Positions 8,169 to 18,652 of a DNA stretch of 64,000 nucleotides are shown here, in pieces. The position numbers and the translations under genes were made by a program. The stretch is from Jiangella sp. DSM 45060. Lineage in GTDB: Bacteria > Actinomycetota > Actinomycetes > Jiangellales > Jiangellaceae. The notes under the pieces are model-generated. The model was not told where the DNA came from, made no database searches, and was given only the letters and a program-made list of their open reading frames with translations. The stretch lies in assembly GCF_900105175.1 (NCBI RefSeq), contig NZ_LT629771.1, forward strand, positions 2,232,001 to 2,296,000, given 5' to 3'. Every line of letters begins with the position of its first letter. Within the stretch, counting starts at the first letter, position 1.

Positions 8169-8418
8169 ACCCGGCGGGCACCCGGCACCCAGTCACCCCG
8201 GCGGTGACGGTGGGCGGCACCCCCGATGCACCGGGCACTCTTCGGCGGCTCGGGCGGCGACGGCGGGGCGGCATCCCGGCACCCCGGCACTCCAGCACCC
8301 CGGCACCCCGGCTTCCCGCGCGGCATCCCGCGCTCCGGGCCGCGCCCCGGGCAAACCCACCTGACACCCCGGGTGCGGGTGTTACTCGTGTGACTGATGT
8401 GATTTCTGTCTAGAGCTG

Positions 8419-8478
8419 AAGTCGAGCTTGAGACTTGCCGCGTGTTGCATTGACCGCCGTGGGGCCCGGCCCTAACGT
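8419..8478 (+). promoter_or_regulatory. Promoter and probable operator of the second merR gene
   Basis: TTGACC (8450-8455), a 17-base spacer and TAACGT (8473-8478) form a promoter about 50 bases before the GTG at 8529. Upstream, AAGTC (8419-8423) and GACTT (8432-8436) form an inverted repeat around GAGCTTGA. Such a site is a plausible binding place for one of the two neighbouring MerR proteins, probably for autoregulation. Confidence 0.55.
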
Positions 8479-8528
8479 CACTGGTGTAAGACGACGTCGC
8501 AATCGGCACGGACCACGAAGGGGTCGGC

Positions 8529-9140
8529 GTGAGCGCAGACAGCACATCCGGTACCGGCACGGCAGGTGACGCCGGTCGTACCGCCGCCGCGGGCCGCGCC
8601 GCTACCCGGCAGGGCCTGCTGTTCGAGGGCATGGTCGGCCCGGTCCCCGAGGACGTCGGCTACCGCGGCCCGACGGCCTGCAGCGCCGCCGGCATCACGT
8701 ACCGCCAGCTCGACTACTGGGCCCGCACCGGGCTGGTCGAGCCGAGCATCCGCAGCGCGGCCGGGTCCGGCAGCCAGCGGCTGTACTCGTTCCGCGACAT
8801 CCTGGTGCTCAAGATCGTGAAGCGGCTGCTCGACACCGGCGTCTCGCTGCAGCAGATCCGCCAGGCGGTGCAGCACCTGCGCGACCGCGGGGTCGAGGAC
8901 CTCGCCGGCATCACGCTGATGAGCGACGGCGCCAGCGTCTACGAGTGCACGTCCGCCGACGAGGTGGTCGACCTCGTGCAGGGCGGCCAGGGCGTCTTCG
9001 GCATCGCCGTCGGCCGGGTGTGGCGCGAGATCGAGGCCACCCTCGTCGAGCTGCCGGCCGAGAAGCCCGGCGAGCCGCCGGCAGAGCACCCCGGCGACCA
9101 GCTCGCCGCCCGCCGCCGCGCCCGCGCCGCGGGGGAGTAG
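8529..9140 (+). CDS. MerR family transcriptional regulator (second copy)
   Basis: 203 residues. The helix-turn-helix lies at about residues 45-115 (AAGITYRQLDYWARTGLVEP, then RLYSFRDILVLKIVKRLLD), followed by a helical region and an Ala/Arg/Glu tail. Its position matches Rv1830. It is a distant paralogue of the FtsR-like gene 1.3 kb upstream. No cysteine-based metal site is visible, so it is not a classical metal sensor. It may act with the first MerR protein on division or metabolic genes; targets are not deducible here. Confidence 0.85.
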   Translation: MSADSTSGTGTAGDAGRTAAAGRAATRQGLLFEGMVGPVPEDVGYRGPTACSAAGITYRQLDYWARTGLVEPSIRSAAGSGSQRLYSFRDILVLKIVKRLLDTGVSLQQIRQAVQHLRDRGVEDLAGITLMSDGASVYECTSADEVVDLVQGGQGVFGIAVGRVWREIEATLVELPAEKPGEPPAEHPGDQLAARRRARAAGE

Positions 9141-9161
9141 CCCTCCGAACAGAGCGACGAA

Positions 9162-9196
9162 CGAGCGCCCGTCCCGGCCATCGGGGCGGGCGTTCG
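9162..9196 (+). terminator. Terminator after second merR gene
   Basis: CGAGCGCCCGTCCCG (9162-9176) pairs with CGGGGCGGGCGTTCG (9182-9196): 15 bp with two G-T wobbles and a 5-base loop, 22 bases past the stop. There is no U-tract. It insulates merR from the riboswitch-controlled gcvP. Confidence 0.65.
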
Positions 9197-9229
9197 CGCG
9201 TCGGCGTCGCAGCCCGAGCGGTGGCGAGC

Positions 9230-9400
9230 TATGCTGACGGCGAGCTGTGGACCCGGGCCGGGAGAGTTCTCGCACCACGCGGTGTGAGGCGCCGAAGGGG
9301 CAACATCCCCGCCAACCTCTCAGGCAGCAAGGACCGGTCGGGCGAGGCCACTCTGAAGTCGTGTCTGCGGCGACAGAGGGGGAGCGAACTCGCCCATACG
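9230..9400 (+). promoter_or_regulatory. Glycine riboswitch controlling gcvP
   Basis: A -10-like TATGCT (9230-9235) precedes a leader with the glycine aptamer hallmarks: GGGAGAG (9259-9266), GGCGCCGAAGGGGCAA (about 9288-9303) and CCTCTCAGGCAGCAAGGAC (9316-9334). One aptamer is complete. The following ACTCTG ... CAGAGGGGGAG looks like a reduced second (ghost) aptamer, so this is a singlet-type arrangement rather than a full tandem. It ends close to the AGGAG ribosome site (9407-9411) of gcvP. Glycine binding is expected to switch gcvP expression on. Confidence 0.88.
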
Positions 9401-9419
9401 TGTCCGAGGAGCTCCGCCG

Positions 9420-12272
<2,853 letters not shown>

Positions 12273-12392
12273 CCCCGGCCCGACCCCCCACCCGAAGTCC
12301 AGGGTCCGCGTCCGACTGAGGTCGTACGTGCCGCGCCGCCGCGCCACGTAGGGTCGGATGTACCACTCGGCGAACGGAGAACACGGGGGACC

Positions 12393-13088
12393 ATGAACGA
12401 CGCGATCATCGAGGCCGCCCGCGACGTCATGGGGTCGCCCTGGGTCTACGTGGTGCTGTTCGCCATCTCCGCCATCGACGGCTTCTTCCCGGCCGTGCCC
12501 AGCGAGACGCTGGTCATCACGGCCGGCGTGTTCGCCGCGGCCGACGGCGTGCCGAACCTGCTGTTCGTCATCCTGGCGGCCGCGGCCGGCGCGTTCGTCG
12601 GCGACCACATCTCGTACTTCATCGGCCGCACCGCGGGCACCAGGGTCAGACACCGCATCGAGGGCGGCAAGAAGTCGGGCGCGATGTTCGCCTGGGCCGG
12701 TCGCCAGCTCGAGGAACGCGGCGGCGTCATCCTCATCGTGGCGCGCTACATCCCGGGCGGCCGCACGGCGGTCACGCTCACCTGCGGCACGGTCGAGTAC
12801 CCGCTGCGCAAGTTCTCCTTCTTCGACGCCATCGCGGCGCTGTCGTGGGGTGTCTACTCCGGCATGATCGGTTACGTCGGCGGGCACGCGTTCGAGGACA
12901 ACCCGCTGCTCGGGCTGGGCGTCGGGCTCGGCATCGCGCTGACCATCACCGGCCTGGTCGAGCTGATCCGGCATCGCATCGGCGTGCGCAACCGCCGGCG
13001 CGCCGAACAGGCCGGGGCGGCCGAGTCCGCGCCCGGCGCGGAGGGGTCACCGGAGTCGCCGGGGGAGAAGCCGCAGGAGCTGGTCTGA
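12393..13088 (+). CDS. DedA family membrane protein (first copy)
   Basis: 231 residues with 4-5 hydrophobic segments and the DedA signatures FPAVPSETLVITAG (residues ~31-44), GDHISYFIGR and ARYIPGGRTAVTLTCG. DedA proteins recycle lipid carriers such as undecaprenyl phosphate across the membrane or support membrane energisation. The C-terminus is a charged Glu/Pro-rich tail. A GGGGGA ribosome site precedes the ATG. The end overlaps the putative CTG start of the histidine kinase gene, suggesting one transcription unit with the two-component system. Confidence 0.9.
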   Translation: MNDAIIEAARDVMGSPWVYVVLFAISAIDGFFPAVPSETLVITAGVFAAADGVPNLLFVILAAAAGAFVGDHISYFIGRTAGTRVRHRIEGGKKSGAMFAWAGRQLEERGGVILIVARYIPGGRTAVTLTCGTVEYPLRKFSFFDAIAALSWGVYSGMIGYVGGHAFEDNPLLGLGVGLGIALTITGLVELIRHRIGVRNRRRAEQAGAAESAPGAEGSPESPGEKPQELV

Positions 13089-14266
13089 GCACCACGGCCG
13101 CGGCGCCGCCGCGGCCGTGGCTGCGCGGCGTCGTCGACGTCGCGTGGCGGCGCACGGCCGGGATCAGTCTGGGCGCGGTGTCGGCGTTCGCGTCGCTCGG
13201 GCTGCTGCTGGTCACCGGCGTGGCGCTGCTGCCGGTCGCGGCCGCGCGGGGCGCCCGCGGCCGGGTGCTGACGGCGGCCGCGCGGCCGGCGCACCGGCTG
13301 GTCGGCTGGGAACGGCGGCGGCTGCGGCTCTGGTTCGGCACCCCGACGCCGGACCACACCGGCCGGCCACTGGCCTACCTCGCCGCGCGCACCGTCGTCG
13401 GGCTGCTGGGCGCGGCGATCCTGCTGCTCGTCGTCTGGGGCGTGGTGACGGTCGCGGTGACGGTGCGGATGTGGCTGGTCGGCAGCCCGTTCGACGGCGA
13501 GGGCGAGCCGGTCACCGGGCTGACCATCCTGTCGCTGATCCTGCCCGGCGCCGTGCTGCTCTACATCGCCGTGCAGGGACTGGCCGGCGTCGTCGGGCTG
13601 GATCGGCGGGCGGCGCGACGGTTCCTCGGGCCGACGGAGTCCGAGGTGCTGCGGCGGCGCATCGACGAACTGGCCGAGTCGCGGGCCGGCGTCGTCGCGG
13701 TGGTCGACGCGGAACGCCGGCGCATCGAGCGTGACCTGCACGACGGTGTCCAGCAGCGGCTGGTCGCGCTCGGCCTGCTGCTGGGGCGGGCGCGGCGGGC
13801 GGCGGACCGGGAGCGTGGCGACGAGCTGCTGCGGGCGGCGCATGAGGAGTCGCAGCGGGTGCTGGCCGACCTCCGCGCCGTCGCCTGGCGGGTGTATCCG
13901 GCGGCGCTGGACAGCCTCGGGCTGGAGGAGGCGCTGGCGGCGGTCGCCGACGGCGCCGGGGCGAAGCTGTCGTACGCGGCCGGCTCCCCGCCCGAGCCGG
14001 TCGCGACCGCCGTCTACTTCGTCGTCGCCGAGGCCGCCACCAACGCCGTCAAGCACGCCGGGGCGTCGTCGCTGCACCTCGACGTGTGGCGCTCGGGCGC
14101 CGCGGTGCGGGTGCGGGTGACCGACGACGGCGCGGGTGGCGCCGATCCGGACGGCGGCGGGCTGGCCGGGCTGCGCCGCCGGGTCGCCGCGCTGGACGGC
14201 CGGTTCGCCGTCGAGTCGCCGCCCGGGCGCGGCACGGTCGTGGAGGCGGAGCTGCCGTGCGAGTGA
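13085..14266 (+). CDS. NarL-type sensor histidine kinase
   Basis: 393 residues from the proposed start. An N-terminal membrane sensor region holds two to four TM segments (SLGLLLVTGVALLPVAAARG, VVGLLGAAILLLVVWGVVTV and ILSLILPGAVLLYIAVQGL). Then come a HisKA_3 dimerisation domain with the phospho-accepting His in ERDLHDGVQQRL (about H219) and a compact HATPase (EAATNAVKHAG, DDGAGG, GLAGLRRR). The only in-frame ATG (12845) lies deep inside dedA. The frame has an AGGAG at 13075-13079 followed by CTG at 13085 overlapping the dedA stop, so CTG may be the start; a GTG at 13178 would cut the first TM region. The stop overlaps the regulator gene by 10 bases. Confidence 0.85.
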   Translation: MSTTAAAPPRPWLRGVVDVAWRRTAGISLGAVSAFASLGLLLVTGVALLPVAAARGARGRVLTAAARPAHRLVGWERRRLRLWFGTPTPDHTGRPLAYLAARTVVGLLGAAILLLVVWGVVTVAVTVRMWLVGSPFDGEGEPVTGLTILSLILPGAVLLYIAVQGLAGVVGLDRRAARRFLGPTESEVLRRRIDELAESRAGVVAVVDAERRRIERDLHDGVQQRLVALGLLLGRARRAADRERGDELLRAAHEESQRVLADLRAVAWRVYPAALDSLGLEEALAAVADGAGAKLSYAAGSPPEPVATAVYFVVAEAATNAVKHAGASSLHLDVWRSGAAVRVRVTDDGAGGADPDGGGLAGLRRRVAALDGRFAVESPPGRGTVVEAELPCE

Positions 14267-14901
14267 TGCTGGCCGAGGACTCCGTGCTGCTGCGCGTGGG
14301 GTTGGCGAAGCTGCTGCGCGACGAGGGCCACGAGGTGGTCGCGTCGGTGGGCGACGCGGACGCGCTGCTGGCCGCTGTCGCCGCCGACCGGCCCGACGTC
14401 GTGGTCGCGGACGTCCGGATGCCGCCGTCGCACACCGACGAAGGGCTGCGGGCGGCGCTGCGGATCAAGGCCGAGTGGCCGGGGGTCGCGATCCTGGTGC
14501 TGTCGCAGTACGTCGAGCGGCGCTACGCCACGGAGCTGTTCGAGACGCACACCGAGGGCGTCGGCTACCTGCTCAAGGACCGTGTCGCCCACGTCGGCGA
14601 CTTCCTCGACGCGCTGGAGCGGGTGGGCGCCGGGGGAGCGGCCTACGACGCCGAGGTGGTGCGCCGGCTGATCGCCCGCACCTCCCACGGCGACCCGCTG
14701 CGCCGGCTCACCCCGCGCGAGCGCGACGTACTGGAGCTGATGGCGCAGGGCCACACCAACGCGGCGATCGCCGGCCGGCTGCACGTGTCGCAGAGCGCCG
14801 TCGAGAAGCACGCCAACGCGATCTTCGACAAGCTGGAGCTGACCTCCGCCGGCGGCTACAGCCGCCGGGTGCTGGCGGTGCTGCGCTACATCGGGTCCTG
14901 A
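14257..14901 (+). CDS. NarL/LuxR-type response regulator
   Basis: 214 residues. The receiver domain has acidic residues E7/D8, phospho-acceptor D52 (VVVADVRMPP) and the switch lysine in GYLLKDRV. The C-terminal LuxR helix-turn-helix is LTPRERDVLELMAQG ... SQSAVEKHANAIFDKL. The GTG start at 14257 overlaps the kinase gene by 10 bases, so they are a cognate pair. The 3' end overlaps the oppositely oriented second dedA gene by 16 bases. Targets are unknown; the flanking dedA genes are candidates. Confidence 0.92.
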   Translation: MRVMLAEDSVLLRVGLAKLLRDEGHEVVASVGDADALLAAVAADRPDVVVADVRMPPSHTDEGLRAALRIKAEWPGVAILVLSQYVERRYATELFETHTEGVGYLLKDRVAHVGDFLDALERVGAGGAAYDAEVVRRLIARTSHGDPLRRLTPRERDVLELMAQGHTNAAIAGRLHVSQSAVEKHANAIFDKLELTSAGGYSRRVLAVLRYIGS

Positions 14902-15566
14902 CGGCCCGCGCGGTACCGGGCCCGCTCGCGGTCGCGCCGGTTGGACCGGAGCCGGAAGATCACGAACGCCGCCACCGCGACGACCACCGCCGCGATGACC
15001 GCGTACTGCAGGATGCCGATGTACTGCTCGACGGAGTCCCAGTTCTGCCCCAGCTGGTAGCCGAGCAGGATGAACACGCTGTTCCAGATGGCGCTGCCGA
15101 GCGCGGTGAACGCCAGGAAGATCGGCAGCGACATGCGTTCGACGCCGGCCGGGATGGAGATGAAGCTGCGGAAGATCGGGATCATGCGGCCGAAGAAGAT
15201 GGTCTTCACGCCGTGCTTGCCGAACCACGCCTCCGCCTTGTCGACGTCGCTCATCTTCACCAGCGGCAGCGCCGCCAGGATGGAGCGGGTGCGGTCGCGC
15301 CCCACCGCCGCGCCCACGGCGTACCAGATCAGCGCCCCGACCACCGAGCCGACCGTCGTCCAGATGATCGCCGCCGCCAGGTTCATGTCGCCGCGGCTCG
15401 CGGTGAAGCCCGCCAGTGGCAGGATGACCTCGCTGGGCAGCGGCGGGAACAGGTTCTCGGCGGCGATGGCGAGGCCGGCGCCGACCGCCCCCATGGTGTC
15501 CATGAGGTCGACGGCCCAGCCGGCCAGGCCGGTCAGCTCGGTTTCCGGGGAGAGGCGGATGTTCAC
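14886..15566 (-). CDS. DedA family membrane protein (second copy)
   Basis: 226 residues with the DedA pattern: ENLFPPLPSEVILPLAGF (about 38-55), GALIWYAVG, FFGRMIPIFRSFISIPAG and a last TM segment (YAVIAAVVVAVAAFVIF) before a basic tail. It is only distantly similar to the copy at 12393 and is convergent with the response regulator, sharing 16 bases at the 3' ends. A role in lipid-carrier recycling is inferred from the family. Two unlike DedA genes bracketing one two-component system is notable. Confidence 0.9.
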   Translation of the reverse strand: MNIRLSPETELTGLAGWAVDLMDTMGAVGAGLAIAAENLFPPLPSEVILPLAGFTASRGDMNLAAAIIWTTVGSVVGALIWYAVGAAVGRDRTRSILAALPLVKMSDVDKAEAWFGKHGVKTIFFGRMIPIFRSFISIPAGVERMSLPIFLAFTALGSAIWNSVFILLGYQLGQNWDSVEQYIGILQYAVIAAVVVAVAAFVIFRLRSNRRDRERARYRAGRQDPM

Positions 15567-15754
15567 GACTCGACGGTACGGGATTCGGGCGGGGCGGCGC
15601 GATGAAGGTCACCGCCGGTATCGTCCTGTGGCTTTCCTCAGGGTGGGCGGTCTGGGAGGGAAAGCGCATTCGGCGCGCCTCACCGGGTCTGCGGTGCTGC
15701 GCCGGTACCGTCGCACCTGCCGGGTTCTGATGGATTCGTCCTGACTGAGGTGGG

Positions 15755-16561
15755 GTGGTGCCGGTGTCCCGAGAGCTCCGTGCTGCCCTGATTCTCTGCC
15801 TCATCGTCGGGGTCATCGTCGGCGCCGCCCGCAGCGAGCCGCCCGGCAGCACGTCCGCCGCCGCCGAGACCACCCAGCAGGCCGCGCCGAAGACGCCGGT
15901 CCGGCTGTTGTCGCTGGTCCCGGCCGCCGAGGGCGGCAAGCCTCCCGTCGCCGAGGTCGACGACGCCGGCACCCGCCGCCTCACCGGCCGCGACGGCGCC
16001 ACCGTCGCCCTCACCTTCGACGACGGCCCGCACCCCGAGCAGACCCCGCAGGTGCTGCGCATCCTGCGCCAGTACGAGATCAAGGCGACGTTCTGCCTGG
16101 TCGGCGAGATGGCGCGGCTGTACCCGAAGCTCGTCCAGGAGATCGCCGACGGGGGCCACCGGCTCTGCGACCACACCGTCAGCCACGACACCTCGCTGCC
16201 TGACCGCGACCCCGATGTCATCGACGACGAGATCGCCGGCACCCTCGCCGCCATCGACGACGCCGTCCCGGGCGTCGCGGTCCCGTTCTTCCGCGCGCCG
16301 GGCGGCAACTTCGCCGCCAACGTCAACGAGGTCGCCGCCGGGCACGACCAGGTACCCCTCGGCTGGAGCGTCGACCCTGGCGACTGGCGCAAACCCGGCG
16401 CCCGCGCCATCCACGACTACGTGGCCGAGCACATCCACCCCGGCGCCATCGTCCTCCTGCACGACGGCGGCGGCGACCGCGCGGGCACGGTGGCGGCCCT
16501 GCCGGCGATCATCGAGACCCTGCGCGCCGCCGGCTACGAGTTCGTCCTTCCCCGCGGCTGA
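15755..16561 (+). CDS. Polysaccharide deacetylase, membrane-anchored or secreted
   Basis: 268 residues. An N-terminal hydrophobic segment (AALILCLIVGVIVGAARS, residues 9-26) acts as signal or anchor; a linker follows, then a NodB homology domain. All five carbohydrate esterase 4 motifs are visible: TFDDGPH, HTVSHD (metal-binding His pair), RAPGG, VDPGDW and LLHDGG. It should remove N-acetyl groups from peptidoglycan or another envelope or external glycan outside the cell. The GTG at 15755 (or 15758) is used. It stands alone between the second dedA gene (divergent) and the HhH pair. Confidence 0.92.
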   Translation: MVPVSRELRAALILCLIVGVIVGAARSEPPGSTSAAAETTQQAAPKTPVRLLSLVPAAEGGKPPVAEVDDAGTRRLTGRDGATVALTFDDGPHPEQTPQVLRILRQYEIKATFCLVGEMARLYPKLVQEIADGGHRLCDHTVSHDTSLPDRDPDVIDDEIAGTLAAIDDAVPGVAVPFFRAPGGNFAANVNEVAAGHDQVPLGWSVDPGDWRKPGARAIHDYVAEHIHPGAIVLLHDGGGDRAGTVAALPAIIETLRAAGYEFVLPRG

Positions 16562-16637
16562 GAGTCTGTGACACCCTGACCGGTATGACCATGGGGGCCT
16601 TGGGCATCAGGAGTCGGCCGGTACGAAGGTCGCGCGG

Positions 16638-17312
16638 GTGATCGGACACGGGCTCTGGATCCTCATCCCGATCCTCAGCTTCACGTTGCTGTCGTGGCTG
16701 CCTGCGACGCAGGCATGGTGGCGGTCGCGCAGCGCTTTGTGGGCGGCCGTCGCGCTGCTCTTGCTGCTCGGCACGGTGACCTTCGTCGCCAGCACCGTCT
16801 CCGCCGAACCGGGGGACGCGATCGGTGCGCTGATCATCGCGCTGGGGATCGGCGGCGTAGTCGCGGCCGCATTCGCTCGTCCGGTCGTCTTCGGACATCG
16901 TGCGGACGTCCAGCACCGGCCCGTCGTGACACGCCAGCAGCCGGTGCCACCGGACCGGATCACGGCCGACCCGGCGGTCCAGGACGTTCTTCGACGCCGC
17001 GAGCGGCGCAACCGGGCGCGAGAGATCGCGACCCAAGATCTGGCCATGGCGTACGAGCTGGCCATCGGCAGGCCGGATCTGCCGAGGTCGTTCGACGACG
17101 GCGGTCTGGTCGACCTGAACAACGTCACCGCGGACGGGCTCGTGAGCGTCCTGCGCTGGGATCGTGCCGTCGCCGAGACGTACGCGACGGCTCGGGACAT
17201 CCGCGGCGGCTACGTCACCTGGGACGAGGTGAACGCACTGTCAGGGCTGGAGCCGTCCATGGTCGAGCGCGATGCCGAGCGCCTGATCCTGCTGCCGTGG
17301 CGAGCGCGGTGA
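16638..17312 (+). CDS. Membrane protein with C-terminal helix-hairpin-helix-like domain (copy 1)
   Basis: 224 residues. Two or three N-terminal TM segments (LWILIPILSFTLLSWLPA, LWAAVALLLLLGTVTFVAS and AIGALIIALGIGGVVAAAF) are followed by a cytosolic basic linker and a C-terminal ComEA/HhH-like region (GGLVDLNNVTADGLVSVL ... GGYVTWDEVNALSGL). HhH domains bind DNA without sequence specificity or mediate protein contacts. The function of this membrane-tethered form is not known. It is followed 31 bases later by a shorter paralogue. The start is GTG 16638. Confidence 0.75.
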   Translation: MIGHGLWILIPILSFTLLSWLPATQAWWRSRSALWAAVALLLLLGTVTFVASTVSAEPGDAIGALIIALGIGGVVAAAFARPVVFGHRADVQHRPVVTRQQPVPPDRITADPAVQDVLRRRERRNRAREIATQDLAMAYELAIGRPDLPRSFDDGGLVDLNNVTADGLVSVLRWDRAVAETYATARDIRGGYVTWDEVNALSGLEPSMVERDAERLILLPWRAR

Positions 17313-17343
17313 CCGCCGGCCGTCATGTGGCATCCTTGCGCCC

Positions 17344-17961
17344 GTGCGGCGCGTCTTCCGGGTGATCGGCCAGGGCCTCTGGGTGCTCATGCCGGTCTAC
17401 ACCGTCGGGATCCTCGGCTGGCTGCCCGCGGCCCAGGCATGGTGGCGCACCCGGACGTCCGGCTGGCTGGCGGCGACCGCCGCGCTGGCGGTGGGTGGTG
17501 GCGGCATGCTGCTGCGGTACGCGCTGGGGTCGGAGAATGACGTGTTCGTGATGATCTTCCTGGCGACCGCCGTCGCCGGGGTCGGGGCGGCGCTGAAGGC
17601 CCGCCCGGTGGTGTTCCGACGCCGCGAGGAGACGGTCGAGCTGCCGCCGTACGAAGGCCCCGCCGCCATCGAGGACCATCCGGCCGTCCGCGAGGTCCTC
17701 GCCGGGCGGGAGCGGCGCCGGCAGGCCCGCGAGATCGTCGCCCGCGACCCGGCCATGGCGCACGAGCTGGGCATCGGGCGGCCGGGCGCCGGCCGCGACT
17801 ACGACGACGGCGGGCTGGTCGACCTCAACAACGCGGACGCCGGCGAGCTGGCGACGGCGCTGGGCTGGCCGCGCGAGACGGCCGAGGAGTTCGTGCTGGC
17901 GCCGGCGCTGCTGGACCGCGACGCCGAGCGGGTGGTCGTCCTGCCGTATCGAACGAAGTGA
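17344..17961 (+). CDS. Membrane protein with shortened helix-hairpin-helix-like domain (copy 2)
   Basis: 205 residues, paralogous to the preceding gene over the whole N-terminal membrane part (GLWVLMPVYTVGILGWLPAA matches the first copy) and the linker with DPAMAHELGIGRPG. The C-terminal HhH-like part keeps DDGGLVDLNNADAGELATAL but lacks about 20 residues that in copy 1 include TWDEVNALSGL, so one hairpin appears to be lost. The stop is 7 bases from the next gene, suggesting an operon. Function is unknown. Confidence 0.72.
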   Translation: MRRVFRVIGQGLWVLMPVYTVGILGWLPAAQAWWRTRTSGWLAATAALAVGGGGMLLRYALGSENDVFVMIFLATAVAGVGAALKARPVVFRRREETVELPPYEGPAAIEDHPAVREVLAGRERRRQAREIVARDPAMAHELGIGRPGAGRDYDDGGLVDLNNADAGELATALGWPRETAEEFVLAPALLDRDAERVVVLPYRTK

Positions 17962-17968
17962 GGAGCCG

Positions 17969-18595
17969 ATGACCACGGAGGAGAGCCGGTCCGACCGGTG
18001 GCTGCGCATCGCGGCGGACGCCGCCTCGTCGGCCGGTGAGGCTCGGGCGACGCTGTCGCGCGAGCTGGCCGAGGGGCTGGCCGGCGTGGTGCGCCGCGCG
18101 CGCATCCCGTTGCTGATCGTCGGGCTGCTGCCGCTGATCCCGGCGCTGCTGGTCGCGATCGAGGCGGCGGTGCTGGGCGGCTACCCCGGCCTGGTGTTCC
18201 TGGCCATCGCGGTCGCCGGCGCGTCGCCCGGCCTGGCGCTGCTGTGGCGACGGCGCCGGCTGCTGCGCGCCGCCGACCCGCCCGAGGAGCTGGCGGCCGA
18301 GCTCGGCGAGGCCTACGACATCGCCGGGGCGTGGGCGCGGGCGGGCGACGCGCTGGAACAGGTGCAGACGGCCGGCCCGGGGCTTCGTGGCGCCCGGCAG
18401 GCGGCTCGCGGCCTGTGGGCCGGCTTCCAGCTGTCCAGGGACATGTTCGAACGGTTCTCCGAGCTCCCTCGCGTGGCCCCCTTCCTGCCCGTGTCGTTGC
18501 AGTTCACCGGCTCTCTCTGCCTCGCCTCGGTGGTCTCGGCGGTCGTGACGGGCGCGATCGGCGTGGCCGGTCTGGCCCTCGTGGCGGTCGCCTGA
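17969..18595 (+). CDS. Hypothetical membrane protein
   Basis: 208 residues, not recognised. An N-terminal amphipathic stretch is followed by two close TM segments (IPLLIVGLLPLIPALLVAI and YPGLVFLAIAVAGASPGL), a basic loop, a long helical soluble part, and a last TM segment (SVVSAVVTGAIGVAGLALVA). It lies 7 bases after the second HhH-membrane gene with a short ribosome site (GAGGAG), so it is probably cotranscribed with that pair. No catalytic motif is seen. Confidence 0.7.
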   Translation: MTTEESRSDRWLRIAADAASSAGEARATLSRELAEGLAGVVRRARIPLLIVGLLPLIPALLVAIEAAVLGGYPGLVFLAIAVAGASPGLALLWRRRRLLRAADPPEELAAELGEAYDIAGAWARAGDALEQVQTAGPGLRGARQAARGLWAGFQLSRDMFERFSELPRVAPFLPVSLQFTGSLCLASVVSAVVTGAIGVAGLALVAVA

Positions 18596-18614
18596 CGAAA
18601 TCCGCTCCGCCCCC

Positions 18615-18650
18615 TTGACGGTGACCCGGGTCACGTGGTTAAACGTATAA
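18615..18650 (+). promoter_or_regulatory. lacI promoter with two nested palindromes
   Basis: TTGACG (18615-18620) and TTAAAC (18639-18644), 18 bases apart, give a start site at about the ATG 18653, so the transcript would be leaderless. The spacer is filled by the perfect 14-bp palindrome GTGACCCGGGTCAC (18621-18634), matching the GTGA-N6-TCAC form of CRP-family sites. The -10 overlaps TTAAACGTATAA (18639-18650), a LacI-type operator centred on ACGT. Confidence 0.6.
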
Positions 18651-18652
18651 GC

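Larger units (their letters stand above)
7731..8528. other. Intergenic region without a credible gene
   Basis: 798 bases lie between the nuclease and the second MerR gene. It holds the palindromic tandem repeats at 7781-8168, then about 250 bases of low-complexity sequence rich in cggcaccccggc-type words, then the merR promoter and operator. Open frames crossing it on both strands have low-complexity translations (runs of Pro/Thr/His/Arg) and no ribosome site, so I call no protein here. Confidence 0.7.

Noticed and set aside
7799-8413. 204-codon frame running through the palindromic tandem repeats
   Set aside because: The translation simply repeats with the DNA unit; low complexity and no initiation signal.
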